A stretch of DNA of 16,708 bases from Dictyocoela muelleri (lineage: Eukaryota > Microsporidia), in the NCBI GenBank assembly GCA_016256075.1, contig SDVU01000238.1, forward strand, positions 1-16,708, written 5' to 3'. This document shows positions 8,207-16,708 of the stretch, piece by piece. The position numbers were made by a program, and so were the translations under genes. Within the stretch, counting starts at the first letter, position 1, and each line of letters begins with the position of its first letter. The notes beneath the pieces were generated by a model. That model saw only the letters and a list, made by a program, of their open reading frames with translations. It did no database searches and was not told the origin of the DNA.

Positions 8207-8352
8207 CTTTTGTTATAATAAAACACAAAAAAAATACATTCAAATTTATTTTTTATTAAATACAAATATTTTATATATGAATTAGAATACCATTAATTCC
8301 AGATTTCCATTTAATTCTTAATTCTGAACAAGTCATCGGTGTAAAAAAAATA
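8205..8352. repeat. Direct repeat R-prime, right copy
   Basis: Matches 7301-7450 with an offset of 905-906 bp. The minus strand reads TPMTCSELRIKWKSGINGILI and then a stop, uninterrupted in this copy. It follows the right end of the snapback element (GGATTGCC) and runs on to the right into further minus-strand coding remnants. Confidence 0.8.
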
Positions 8353-8720
8353 TTTTATTTAAGCGCCTTTATTATCATATTGTAAAAAAAACATTATCAA
8401 AATCATATTTATAAATTTATTTATATTTCAAGTTTTTTTTTTGTAATTTTGATTTTTTCTAATATTATAAATTTCCATATATAATAATTTGTTATTTTAT
8501 AAAATGCTAATTTTATATTGATTTTCTCTATTTTATTTATTCTTCATTTTTAGATGTTTTTTTCATTTTTTCATTCTAGCTAATCTTTCTGTTTCATGCT
8601 CATGATAATATAATCTATCTTTTAAAATAAATTTATATTATAATTAATATTTACTCTTCTCTGTATTACATCCTATGCATAGCCAATAATCAACTTTCCT
8701 TTTTTAAATCAAAATTATAG
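8353..8720 (-). pseudogene. Decayed coding remnant with a zinc-finger-like motif
   Basis: On the minus strand, two frames together give a zinc-finger-like layout: KRKVDYWLCIGCNTEKSKY at about 8700-8647, then KDRLYYHEHETERLARMKK at about 8621-8568. This places a C-x2-C pair about 22 residues before an H-x-H pair, with a tryptophan just before the first cysteine. It resembles FLYWCH/WRKY-like fingers that precede Mutator-like transposases, although those usually have a wider C-to-C spacing. Downstream the reading could continue towards the TPMTCSELRIKW end in the repeat at 8205-8352. At least one frame change and several stops are present. Function not established; probably part of a DNA transposon. 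Confidence 0.35.
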
Positions 8721-8900
8721 ATTTAATTAAATTAATAATTTTTTTGTTTACATATGTATTTAATTTTACTTTTTTGATTTTTTTTTTACATTTAAGGATA
8801 CTTCATTTCCTTATAAACACCAAAAATATATTTAAAACAAATAATATTGTTTATGTTTTTTATTTAATCTTATTTTTAAAGATTTGATAATTTTTAAAAA
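8721..8900. other. AT-rich spacer
   Basis: No feature beyond A/T runs and very short open frames. Confidence 0.4.
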
Positions 8901-8964
8901 AGGCGTTTTTTTCCAAAAACGCCTTTTATTTCAATGAAAAAAACGCCAAAGGCGTTTTTTCATT
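8901..8964. repeat. Double hairpin of the GGCGTTTTT type
   Basis: Two adjacent hairpins: AAAAGGCGTTTTTTT / AAAAACGCCTTTT (8901-8926), then CAATGAAAAAAACGCC / GGCGTTTTTTCATTG (8934-8964) with a 3-nt loop. The same two-hairpin design forms the ends of the elements at 4403-5149 and 7547-8206, so this is probably the end of another member of that group. Its partner end may be the hairpins at 8135-8206. Confidence 0.7.
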
Positions 8965-9117
8965 GGAAAATCTGGAAATAAAAAAAAAAAATCTAGAAAG
9001 CATTGCTCTTATCATGGCTGTTGTAACCACCATAGTTACGAATGCAACGTAATTAAACAACAGAGGAAACATGAAACAAAACTAAATACAAAGAAAGGAG
9101 ATAGTCACAATTTAATT
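8965..9117. other. Leader of the gypsy fossil
   Basis: Less AT-biased sequence upstream of the protease part. No LTR copy, primer-binding site or gag can be recognised here, so the gypsy copy appears 5'-truncated. Confidence 0.35.
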
Positions 9118-12044
9118 ATGAGATCAAATATAGATGTCCCAAGAGTCTTTCAGATTCCTGTCGCCTTACATGATGCAAATTACCTTGCAATCTTAGATTC
9201 CGGATCCCCATACAATTATGTTAGCAAAAGAGTAGTAGAAAAACATGACTTGCCTACCAAATATGTGACATCGATAGAAGCTGAATTGGTTGATGGAAGT
9301 TTGATATCTTCGATAGTTGAGACAGAGTTAAAAATTTTAATCGCTGATTAAAAGTCAACCCTTTATAAGGTCAAAGCTAAGGTCCTCCATAATATGGCAC
9401 CTGATATTATTCTAGGAATGGAATTCCCACGATTTAATAAATCAAGAATCGACCTTGACAGTATGCAAATTGAGCTGAACGATTTAGTTACAAAGTCGAG
9501 GATAATTCAGATATCTGAGAGATGGAGGCTAAACTGATGAGCAAAACCAAAATTTACTTTCAAGGAATGATCGAATTGACACAGGACAGCAAAAGGCTAC
9601 TTGGAAAAAACATAACGGAAATAAAAAACATCAGTCGCATTCCCAGTGTAACTTACCATATCATTCTAAAGTCAAATTAAATAATTACGGCAAAGCCATT
9701 TAGAATTCCAATGAAGTACAAAGAAAAATTAAATGTGTTGATACGGGATTTACTCAAAGACAACGTGATAAGACGTAGTAATTCTAAATAATCATCAGCG
9801 GTATTTCCAATTTTGAAAATAAATGGTGATATACGACTTGCAATAGATTACCGCAAGAAAAATTCCGTAACACAGAATGTTGATTATTTGTCCCAAAAAA
9901 TCTGGGATATATTGGTTAAGCTTAGAGGTTCATCGATTATCTCAAAACTAGATCTGAAATTATGATATTATCAGATAGCTATGGATGAAGATATTATCAA
10001 GTACACAACCTTCTTAATAGAAAATGATAAGTATGGTTGATTGAGAATGCCCTTCGGGCTTAATAATGCCCCAAAAACATTTCAAATAACAATGGTCTTG
10101 ATTTTTTTCAGATTTGACATACGTGAAGGTATACATCGTGATTTGGTCATACATTCAGAAAATAAAGAAATGCATAATAAGCACCTCGAAAGCGTCTTGA
10201 AATAAATTCAAGACCATAACATTAAAATTAACGTTGAAAAAAGTTTATTTTTTTGTCGAAAGAATCACATTTTTAGGTCACAAAATAACAAAGGATGGCA
10301 TATCCTTAGACAAAACTCGTTTAGAAAAATTCGAAATCGAAAGGCCAAAAAACCAAAAGGGGATTCAAAAAAATTTTAGGATTTATAAATTATTTCAGAA
10401 TGTTTATAAAAAATTTTAGCCACAAGGCATTATTTTTAACAGATCTATTAAAGAATAACTCACCGATCAAATGTAACGATTCCCTCAATAAGAAATTACA
10501 AGAAATCATAAATGAAATTTGAAATTACCCGTTGCTTAGTTATCCAGACCTGAATGATGAATTTCAGCTCGAAACAGATGCATCAGACAGAGCAATAGGA
10601 TCTTTCTTGAAACAGAATGGTGAAATAATCGGATTTTACAGCCACAAGTTTACCTAAACCGAAACAAGGTACATAAGTATGGAAAAAGAGGCACTGGTAA
10701 TATCGAAATCATTGGAATTTTTCAGAGATTATGTTATAGGGTCTAAAATAAATATATATACTGATAATCAAGACTTTTTATTTAATAATAATCTTTCAAA
10801 AAGAATTCAGAGATGGAAGCTTCTATTAGAGGAATTCAATTATAATCTTATGAGAATTCCAGAGAAAAATAATATAATGGCGGATGCTATATCAAGAATT
10901 ACAACCATCCAACCTTTAACTAATAATGGCTATTGGAATATGGAGAAATTAAGATCAATTCAAAATTATCATTTCAATGAGAAACACAACTCCGAAAATA
11001 ATTTAAAATATAATCATAATACAGAAATGTATTTCGATATAAAGGAGAAAATTATAATTCCCAACGACCAAGCAGAGCATATCCTAACTAAATTACATCA
11101 TGATTTAGCCCATCCAGGATCTAGAAAATTGTTTTATACTATTAAAAAGTACATTTACATCCATAATTTAAAAAGAAATTGATAAAATATCACGGGTAAA
11201 TGTGTTGAATGTCAAAGAAACAAAGAAAATGGGTCTAAATACGAACATTATGAAGATTTTCATACTCAAATACCCCATTCGAATTCATAAGCTCGGATAT
11301 ATTTGGCCCTGTAAAAACCAAATATTTTAAAACAAGTACAGACAATGAATATTTTTTATCTAATAACTATTACAGATATTTACAGAAGATTCAAACGCTT
11401 ATTTCTACAATATGACATAAGAACCGTTTCTTTAATTAAATGTTTAAATCTGTGGCTTGCAAGATATCCAAAACAAAAGAAACTATTGTCAGATATGGGC
11501 GCCAGTATATATCCAATGAGTTTAAAAATTTTATGAAAAAACACGATATCCAGCACATAATGACAACCCCTTTTAATCCTACCTGTAACGGAATATCTGA
11601 ACGAATAAACTTGACAATCAAAAATATTCTCAGAATCTACAAAAATGAAACATTAGCCCAAACCATAAAGAAGATTGAGATTAATCTAAATTTTATATTC
11701 CACTCAATTATAAACGCCAGTCCAATTGATGTTTTGAATGGATTTTCAATTTTTGATATTTTAAAAAGAAAATTTTTTTAAATGCAATAATAAACCATAA
11801 ACAGATCGAGAAAAATTTAAAAACAAAAAACTTAACTAATAAAAATAATAAGAGAAAGAACCATTTATTTAAAAAGTTAGATCTCGTATTCAGGAAAAAT
11901 TTAGAGCAAGATAAGATTCAAGACAGATATGCAGGCCCTTATAAAATTGAGAAGATTGATTATAAGCTGGGGAATGTTTGGATTGTTGAAATTAATCGAA
12001 TAGTAAAACATAATATCAAAAAAATCAAACCCATGTTAGGATAG
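9118..12044 (+). mobile_element. Ty3/gypsy retrotransposon pol fossil, 5'-truncated
   Basis: All pol parts are present in Ty3/gypsy order. Protease, about 9118-9500: AILDSGSPYNYVS, the retropepsin DSG motif, and later ILGMEFPRF. Reverse transcriptase, about 9680-10420: KPFRIPMKYKEKL, AIDYRK, LRMPFGLNNAPKTFQ and DLVIHSENKEMHNKHLE. RNase H, about 10540-10900: LETDASDRAIGSFL, MEKEALVISKSLEFF, YTDNQDF and ADAISRI. Integrase zinc-binding part, about 11060-11230: HHDLAHPGSRKLF and CVECQRNK. Integrase core from about 11290, and a C-terminal part, RYAGPYKIEKI...NVWIVEINRI, ending near 12044. Known: the order protease, RT, RNase H, integrase defines Ty3/gypsy. No gag, envelope or 5' LTR is recognised. 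Heavily broken (well over a dozen breaks), hence an old copy. Confidence 0.92.
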
Positions 12045-12375
12045 ATGGGTTTCGTGCACTCGACAACAATAATCTAGTTAATTATAAATTACTACCACCT
12101 GAGATTTCAAATAATCAAAATCTAAAAATTCATCAAAATTATGATGCAAAAACAAATACGAGCTATGGAAATTTCTAGAAAATTTTTTATAAAAAAATTT
12201 CACAATTTGACCCTCATCACGAACAACCCGATCGAACGAACAACTGCCTCGCGCATAAACAGGCTCCGCGCCGCAATTTCAATTAACAAGTTTCAAGTAC
12301 ATTATCTTTATATAACCAACTTCTTATTTTTGGGCGAATATCTCTGGAGTCCGTCAATATACTTGAAGCTTATAA
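12045..12375 (+). other. Possible 3' LTR remnant of the gypsy fossil
   Basis: Follows the integrase end directly. It holds an unusually GC-rich tract (12200-12285, with GATCGAACGAACAACTGCC and GGCTCCGCGCCGC) and, downstream, a TATA-like CTTTATATAACC. Position and composition suit an LTR, but no second copy exists in the window to prove it. The 84-codon frame here is not supported as a gene. Confidence 0.3.
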
Positions 12376-12612
12376 GGTTTAGACAGATACCTTAATGTGA
12401 AAATTGAAAAATATAATGCTAATGTTGCAAAGGTTGCTGATATACTTAGTCATGAAAAAAAAATCACGGCAGTATATATAAAAAATTGTATGATGAGAAG
12501 TAATAAAAGAGCTAATAATCAAATTTTTTAAAAATTGAAAAATTTTAAACATCATCGACATGAAGAGTATTTGAATATATTGAGAGAAAATATTGAATTT
12601 TATTTGAATTAA
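12376..12612 (+). pseudogene. Unrecognised coding remnant
   Basis: A plus-strand reading of about 78 codons, interrupted once but otherwise in one frame to its end at 12612. It contains KIEKYNANVAKVADIL, ITAVYIKNCMMRSNKRANNQ and then FKHHRHEEYLNILRENIEF. Composition (many Asn and Lys, few low-complexity runs) and amphipathic spacing look like real protein, rich in probable helices. I do not recognise the family. It lies just past the putative gypsy LTR, so it could be the target that the retroelement entered, or the 3' end of another transposon. No start codon is identifiable. Confidence 0.4.
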
Positions 12613-12984
12613 TTATATCACATGCAAATTACGCCTCTCCTGCAAATTATGCCCCTTTTAAAATAAACCCTCTAGTAAATTTAAAATTCAAAAAAAAAAA
12701 TATTTTATGATAATAAAATTTTATTACTAGTGTCGTGTCAAATTATGACCTATTTTATTTGATATGTCAAAAATTATTTTTTGATAACAAATTTTTTTAA
12801 TGAAAATGCTATAAAAAATCAGCAATTTATCCCCCCCTTATATTTCTTATTTAATTATTTAATTTCAAATAATTAATTATAAAAATATGCACACATTTAT
12901 AAACAAATTCGTTATAAGTGTATTACAAATTTATTTTAATTAATAAGTTGAGAATAATGAAAATTTGATAAAGTAAATTATATC
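12613..12984. other. Spacer with short repeats
   Basis: No gene. Two copies of a TGCAAATTAYGCC motif lie 19 bp apart at 12622 and 12641, with a related GTCAAATTATGACC at 12737. Otherwise AT-rich. Confidence 0.45.
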
Positions 12985-13148
12985 TTTATCCTTTTACATT
13001 TCAATGAAAATTTTCATTAATTATTTTATTTTTTGAAAAATAAAACTTTTATTTTTTTAAAAAGAAAACTTTTATTTTTGGAAAACAAAACTTTTCTTTT
13101 TGAAACTAAATATTAATTAAAATTTTCATTAAAATGTGAAAGTGTTAA
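12985..13148. repeat. Small inverted repeat with an internal tandem unit
   Basis: Arms of about 34 bp: CATTTCAATGAAAATTTTCA at about 12997 and, inverted, TTTTCATTAAAATGTG at about 13123. The loop holds three degenerate copies of an AAAACTTTTATTTTTTGAAA-like unit of about 24-30 bp. Possibly a tiny non-autonomous element; it lies just upstream of the second snapback copy. Confidence 0.5.
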
Positions 13149-13220
13149 GTTTGGAAAACCGCTGTATTAATATAATTAAATATTTAGTAACTTTGCTAAA
13201 TATTATAATACATATTAAAC

Positions 13221-13607
13221 CGCTGCACGAGAACTCGCCTCGAGAGCAGCGCGAGAACCCACCAAAATATTTTAAATAAAAAATTATAGCAATATCTTAT
13301 TTTTACGAAAATATTCGATCTTAACGCCCTATACACTATATCTAGAAATTTTTTATAAATTATCAAATATGGTTAATCCAAGGTATGATATAATTTTTTC
13401 TTATATTGTTTTATTTAATATTTTAGAATTTTGTTTTTATATAAACTTTATGAGACGTTTTATGTGAAAAACTGGCTTCTAAAATATATATTAAACAATA
13501 TATAAAATTTTTTATTATACTTTGCATTTCCATATTAGTAATTTTTTAAAATTTTATAGCGATAGTATCTGGGAAAAATAAGACTCTAATATTCTTGTTA
13601 AAACTAA
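13221..13607. repeat. Core of the snapback element, copy 2, truncated on the right
   Basis: Begins CGCTGCACGAGAACTCGCC, as at 7664, and stays alignable through TCTAGAAATTTTTTATAAATT, the central TATAAACTTTATGAG, and the right arm up to AATATTCTTGTTAAAA. The right end is missing where the 575-bp element starts. A local duplication of the first block (GCAGCGCGAGAACCCACC, 13246) follows directly. Divergence from copy 1 is substantial, so both are old. Confidence 0.7.
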
Positions 13608-13613
13608 GGCCGC

Positions 13614-14188
13614 GCCCGGTTTCGTCGAAACTGGCATTTTAACCCGGATTCGTCGAAAAAAATAAAGTAAAATTACCGCGAAATATATCAATAGAAAAAT
13701 AGCAGACAAGAAAAAAATGATATGATTGAAGATGAAGATCACTCATGCAACGCTGACTCTCCTTTAAAACCTAAAAAAGTTTTATAAAAACGAATTTAGT
13801 GCAATATTTGAAACGGTAAGCTATTTACAGATGCAAATTATAAAATTTTATTCGAGGTAAGCATAACATACATGAAACACTGTTTTGATTTTACAGAAAG
13901 AAATAGATACTACCCAGTTCATAATTCAGAATTTTTTTGTAACAAGGAAAAAATTAAAGGGTCAGAACCTGTGTAGTACCGACTCTTTTCTTTGAAACTG
14001 GTATTTTAACTGATTTATAAAAAAATATTATAAAATCACACTTATTTTGCTTTTATTCAGAAAAAAATGATAATTATATTTATATTTTTTTCGGCGGATC
14101 CGGTGAAAATGAAGCTTTCTACGAATCCGTGTGAAAATGAAGTTTTCGACAAATCCGTGTGAAAATGAAGTTTTTGAAGAAACCGGGC
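13614..14188. mobile_element. Inverted-repeat element with 28-bp internal repeats
   Basis: 575 bp. The left end, GCCCGGTTTCGTCGAAACT, and the right end, inverted GCCCGGTTTCTTCAAAAACT, match for about 45 bp. The right arm contains three perfect-length 28-bp units (14103, 14131, 14159), each GTGAAAATGAAG followed by CGAATCCGT-like sequence. Further copies of the same unit lie in the left arm (13622-13657) and, in the left-arm orientation, at 13984-14022. No transposase. It is strikingly richer in C+G at its ends. It appears to have cut off the second snapback copy, and the pogo-type element lies 16 bp beyond it. Confidence 0.6.
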
Positions 14189-14203
14189 AGAGTGTTCATA
14201 TTA

Positions 14204-14229
14204 CAGTCCAACCTCTTTTAAGGGAACAA
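14204..14229. repeat. Left terminal inverted repeat of the pogo-type element
   Basis: CAGTCCAACCTCT(T/A)TTAAGGGAA, preceded by TA. It matches the right end with one mismatch over the first 24 bases. Confidence 0.9.
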
Positions 14230-14372
14230 TTTTCCCTTATAGCAGAGGTTTCCCTTAAAATAGAGGTTTCCCAAAAATAGAGATTTTAAATAAATTTTGT
14301 AAAAAATAAAATTGGATTAAATATTTTTAATTGTAAAATCTGTTATTTTACCCCCAAAATTCATATTTTTTC

Positions 14373-15772
14373 TCACATTTTTATAATTAAAGATTTAAAA
14401 ATATGAAAGTCAAGTAAGTTTTCAGGACAATATTCTTTAACATAATTTTCTAAGTTGTAAAATATTGAATTAATTTCGCCTATTCTTGGCGTTTCTATCA
14501 TTTCATTTTCACTTTCATCTTGATCGGTTGCTAATTCTGTTAAAACATCATCGATTTCACCGCTTATAGCATTTTCAAAATCAGTTTCATATTTTTTATT
14601 GTTATTATTTTAATTTCATTAAACTCAAATAATTTTATGAATGATTTTTTTATAGATTCTGGTCTAACTCTTTCCCAGGCAATTTTAGTCAAACACAATA
14701 CAGTTAAAATATTTGTTTTTTTTATGCATCCATCGATACTTTCGATTGATCCAATATCACTGATTAATTGATCTGTTAATAAATTTGTAAAAGAATCTTT
14801 AAATGATTTTATAATGCCTTGATCACAAGGCTGTATAAGAGCAGTTGTGTTTTTTGGTAAAAAACACAATTCGACATTTGAAAATTTCTTATTTGAATGA
14901 CATGTGGCATTATCTAGAAGTAATAATATTTTTCTGTTCTCTTTTAACATTTTTTCATTAAATCGAATTATCCATTTTTCGAAAATTTTCGTTGTCATCC
15001 ATGATTTGTAAGAGCTTTCATAATCAATCCCATATTGTGAAACATCGATATTTTTAAAAGCTCGTGGTGATTTAGAACAACCAATAATTAATGGGGTGTA
15101 TTTTTCACCCAATGCACTGCAACATAATAACACTGTAACTCTTTTCTTTGACTGTTTAAATCCCTTAGGCGAAATTTCATTTTCACATACAAAACTTTTA
15201 TTGTCAATTTTCTGATAAAAAATGGCAGTCTCGTCACAGTTGAAAATATTTTTTAAGCCATATATTGTTATTCTTTTTTTTAATGATTTGGTAAAAACAA
15301 TAGCGTCATTTATATTTGCCGAAACTGCCTCCACAGATAACTTTTTGACTTTTATTCTATGAAGTTTTTTTTATTTTTTCAACCAATTATTACTGGTTTT
15401 AAAATTATTAAATCCAATATCTTTCGATATTCTGATGCCATTTTGTTTTAAAATATTACCATTTATTGGAATATTTTTGTCTCTTAAGTTCATATATGTT
15501 TTAAATATGACACCATCGAGATCAAAACCATGTTTTAAGCTTGTATCATTGCTTATTATGTTTTTTGAAATAAATGAATTTAGATTTCGTTTTACATGGT
15601 CATACATGCCTTTGGATATTACGTATTTTTTTAAAACATCAGTATATAAGACATTTGCTGCAATATCCATGGCAATTTAAATTTTAGTATCAATTGGTAT
15701 AATTCTTCGTGTAGTCGGGTTTTTTTCATAAGATGATCGGTTATATAATGAAGATGTTTTCTCGGAATGCAT
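14373..15772 (-). pseudogene. pogo/Tigger-type transposase, lightly damaged
   Basis: Would catalyse cut-and-paste transposition. The minus-strand frame opens at an ATG at 15772 (MHSEKTSSLYN...PIDTKI). A first helix-turn-helix follows (VLYTDVLKKYVISKGMYDHV), then a CENP-B-type region (DGVIFKTYMNLRDKN...NGIRISKDIGFNNFK..NNWLKK) and the DDE domain. The catalytic residues are visible: FNCDETAIFY (Asp near 15235), LLLLDNATCHS (near 14914) and QPCDQGIIKSFK (near 14824), a DD29D-type spacing. Two in-frame TAA codons interrupt it, at 15677-15679 and 15371-15373, the second between the CENP-B-type region and the DDE domain. Near 14600 the frame changes, and an acidic tail (ENAISGEIDDVLTELATD) continues in another frame to a stop at 14373. 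Full length would be about 466 codons, normal for the family. Not functional as read. Confidence 0.9.
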
Positions 15773-16106
15773 ATCTATTTAATTTCGATATGTTTATATA
15801 TTTATTTCTGAAACATCACGAACCTATCGGTTCTTAGAATTACTTCTATTTATCAATTTGTTAATTAAGTACCAATCCTACTAATCCTCATAATCTGAAA
15901 GAATAATAACAATTTCAATACAAATGAAATAAACAGATTTTTAAAACTTACAACATTTTATTAACAAGTCATATGGGTATAAATTTTTTATTTTTTAAAA
16001 AATTTATTGAATTAAAGAATACCTCCCCAAAGAAGTTTTTAATTGTACTCAAAAATAAAATATTACAATGTTTTACATAAAGTATACATCTTTTATTTAT
16101 AAAGCC
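15773..16106. other. Leader region of the pogo-type element
   Basis: Upstream, untranslated part of the transposon between the transposase start and the right subterminal repeats. Short open frames on either strand here are chance. No separate gene. Confidence 0.6.
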
Positions 16107-16153
16107 CTTATAACAGAGTTTTACCTTAAAAAAAGAGGTTTCTTTAGTCAAGA

Positions 16154-16178
16154 TTTTCCCTTAATAGAGGTTGGACTG
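16154..16178. repeat. Right terminal inverted repeat of the pogo-type element
   Basis: Inverse of the left end, finishing in GGTTGGACTG and followed by TA. Confidence 0.9.
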
Positions 16179-16183
16179 TATTT

Positions 16184-16604
16184 ATATTATACGCCAACAA
16201 CATTCATATCTACCAACCCGGAGAGCCTTCTCCTACCTTGGATCTGTGACCTTTGGTTCATGGTGTTCCAATAATACGTCACTTCCTAAGCTACCCAGAA
16301 GCCCAGCTGTATATGCGATTTTTGTTTAATCAATGACTCAACATGATACAGGTAATTAGTAGCTTTTCATGATTTTTTTTCACTGTTTTTTGGCGAAATA
16401 CGTCGACGCACTCATCACCACGCCTTGGAGAGTCCTTTATGCTTCATTGTAATATTAGACCAAGTCTTAATCAGCTATACCACTCTGGAACAGCTGTATA
16501 TTACTACTATATTTCTATAGTTTTTGACCGCTTATTGACATTCCCTCATTATTTATTGTCACGGGACTGTGGATGTCCAGGGTCTATGGGTGTCCACTTT
16601 ATAA
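16184..16604 (-). repeat. GC-richer dispersed repeat, copy B (inverted relative to copy A)
   Basis: The reverse complement matches 3596-3965 in the same block order: AATAAATAATG, AAGCGGTCA, GTATAGCTGATTAAGAC, GGACTCTCC, GATGAGTGCG, ATTACCTGTATC, TATACAGCTGGGCTTCTGG, GTGACGTATTATTGGAACAC and AACCAAAGGTCACAGA. Upstream of the shared part (16565-16604) there is no recognisable tRNA-like head, unlike copy A. The pogo-type element inserted at, or a few bases beyond, its 3' end. The 68- and 77-codon open frames over this copy are chance. Confidence 0.8.
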
Positions 16605-16708
16605 ATAAAAAAATAAATAAAAATTTTAATACAGTAAATTGCAATTTGAAAACTTACGGTTTAATAAAATGATTTTTAATATAAAAAATTACAATTTTAA
16701 AATCTAAA
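16605..16708. other. AT-rich end of window
   Basis: A/T runs only; nothing supportable. Confidence 0.5.

Larger units (their letters stand above)
14204..16178 (-). mobile_element. pogo/Tigger-type DNA transposon (1975 bp) with TA target duplication
   Basis: Ends read CAGTCCAACCTCTTTTAAGG (left) and, inverted, CAGTCCAACCTCTATTAAGG (right), flanked by TA at 14202-14203 and 16179-16180. Known: CAGT ends, a TA duplication and a DDD transposase with a CENP-B-type DNA-binding region define the pogo/Tigger branch of Tc1-mariner. Subterminal repeats of the form CCCTTATARCAGAGKTTT and CCTTAAAA.AGAGGTTTC occur near both ends (14233-14271 and 16107-16140) in the same orientation; in this family such repeats are typical transposase-binding sites. 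The element sits at the end of the right-hand copy of the dispersed repeat. Ends are nearly identical, so it is comparatively young. Confidence 0.92.

Noticed and set aside
7301-8352. The two 150-bp direct repeats as LTRs of a small retroelement
   Set aside because: The interior is a palindromic element with no reading frame, primer site or polypurine tract, and the repeats do not have TG...CA ends.
14564-15772. Reassignment of TAA to a sense codon
   Set aside because: Glutamine and lysine positions in the same transposase use ordinary codons, only two in-frame TAA occur in about 400 codons, and TAA also ends other remnants here; simple decay in AT-rich DNA is enough.
16068-16672. Plus-strand open frames of 68 and 77 codons at the right end
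   Set aside because: They run over the pogo-type terminus and the dispersed repeat, and the homologous repeat at 3596-3965 does not keep them open.

Overview
The window looks like a gene-poor, transposon-packed stretch of a small AT-rich eukaryotic genome. Base composition is extremely AT-rich, and I could not identify a single intact host gene. The mix of elements is a Ginger/Ty3-type integrase, a Merlin-type (ISXO2-like) transposase, a pogo/Tigger-type transposase, a Ty3/gypsy pol and short palindromic elements. That mix fits a large-genome microsporidian best, but this is inferred from composition and element families; there is no rRNA or host protein to prove it.

Layout. 1-1107 (minus): an integrase fossil running off the left edge. 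1449-3263: a block of structured repeats (a 44-bp tandem array, a long foldback built from AACCCTTATTTTT-like units, then an array of about 22-bp units). 3521-3965: a tRNA-like head followed by a GC-richer dispersed repeat, whose second copy lies inverted at 16184-16604. 4245-5345: two directly repeated Merlin transposase 3' ends on either side of a 747-bp element with terminal inverted repeats of about 110 bp. 5632-5940: an imperfect palindrome. 6689-7285: the N-terminal and middle parts of a Merlin-type transposase on the plus strand. 7301-8352: a 660-bp snapback palindrome between two further direct repeats. 8353-8720: a decayed minus-strand coding remnant with a zinc-finger-like pattern. 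9118-12044: a badly decayed Ty3/gypsy pol, followed by a possible LTR. 12376-12612: an unrecognised coding remnant. 13221-13607: a second copy of the snapback core, cut off by a 575-bp inverted-repeat element (13614-14188). 14204-16178: a pogo/Tigger-type element with clean ends and a TA target duplication.

The genes do not cooperate in a pathway; the window records successive insertions. The pogo-type element looks youngest: its ends match well, its TA duplication is intact and all three catalytic aspartates are present. The gypsy copy looks old. The least explained signal is that two unrelated loci share one architecture: a duplicated 3' end of a minus-strand coding remnant, a palindromic element of about 750 bp, then the same 3' end again, with the same 905-906 bp period in both. 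The GC-richer repeat pair that brackets about 12 kb in inverted orientation is the second thing worth pursuing.
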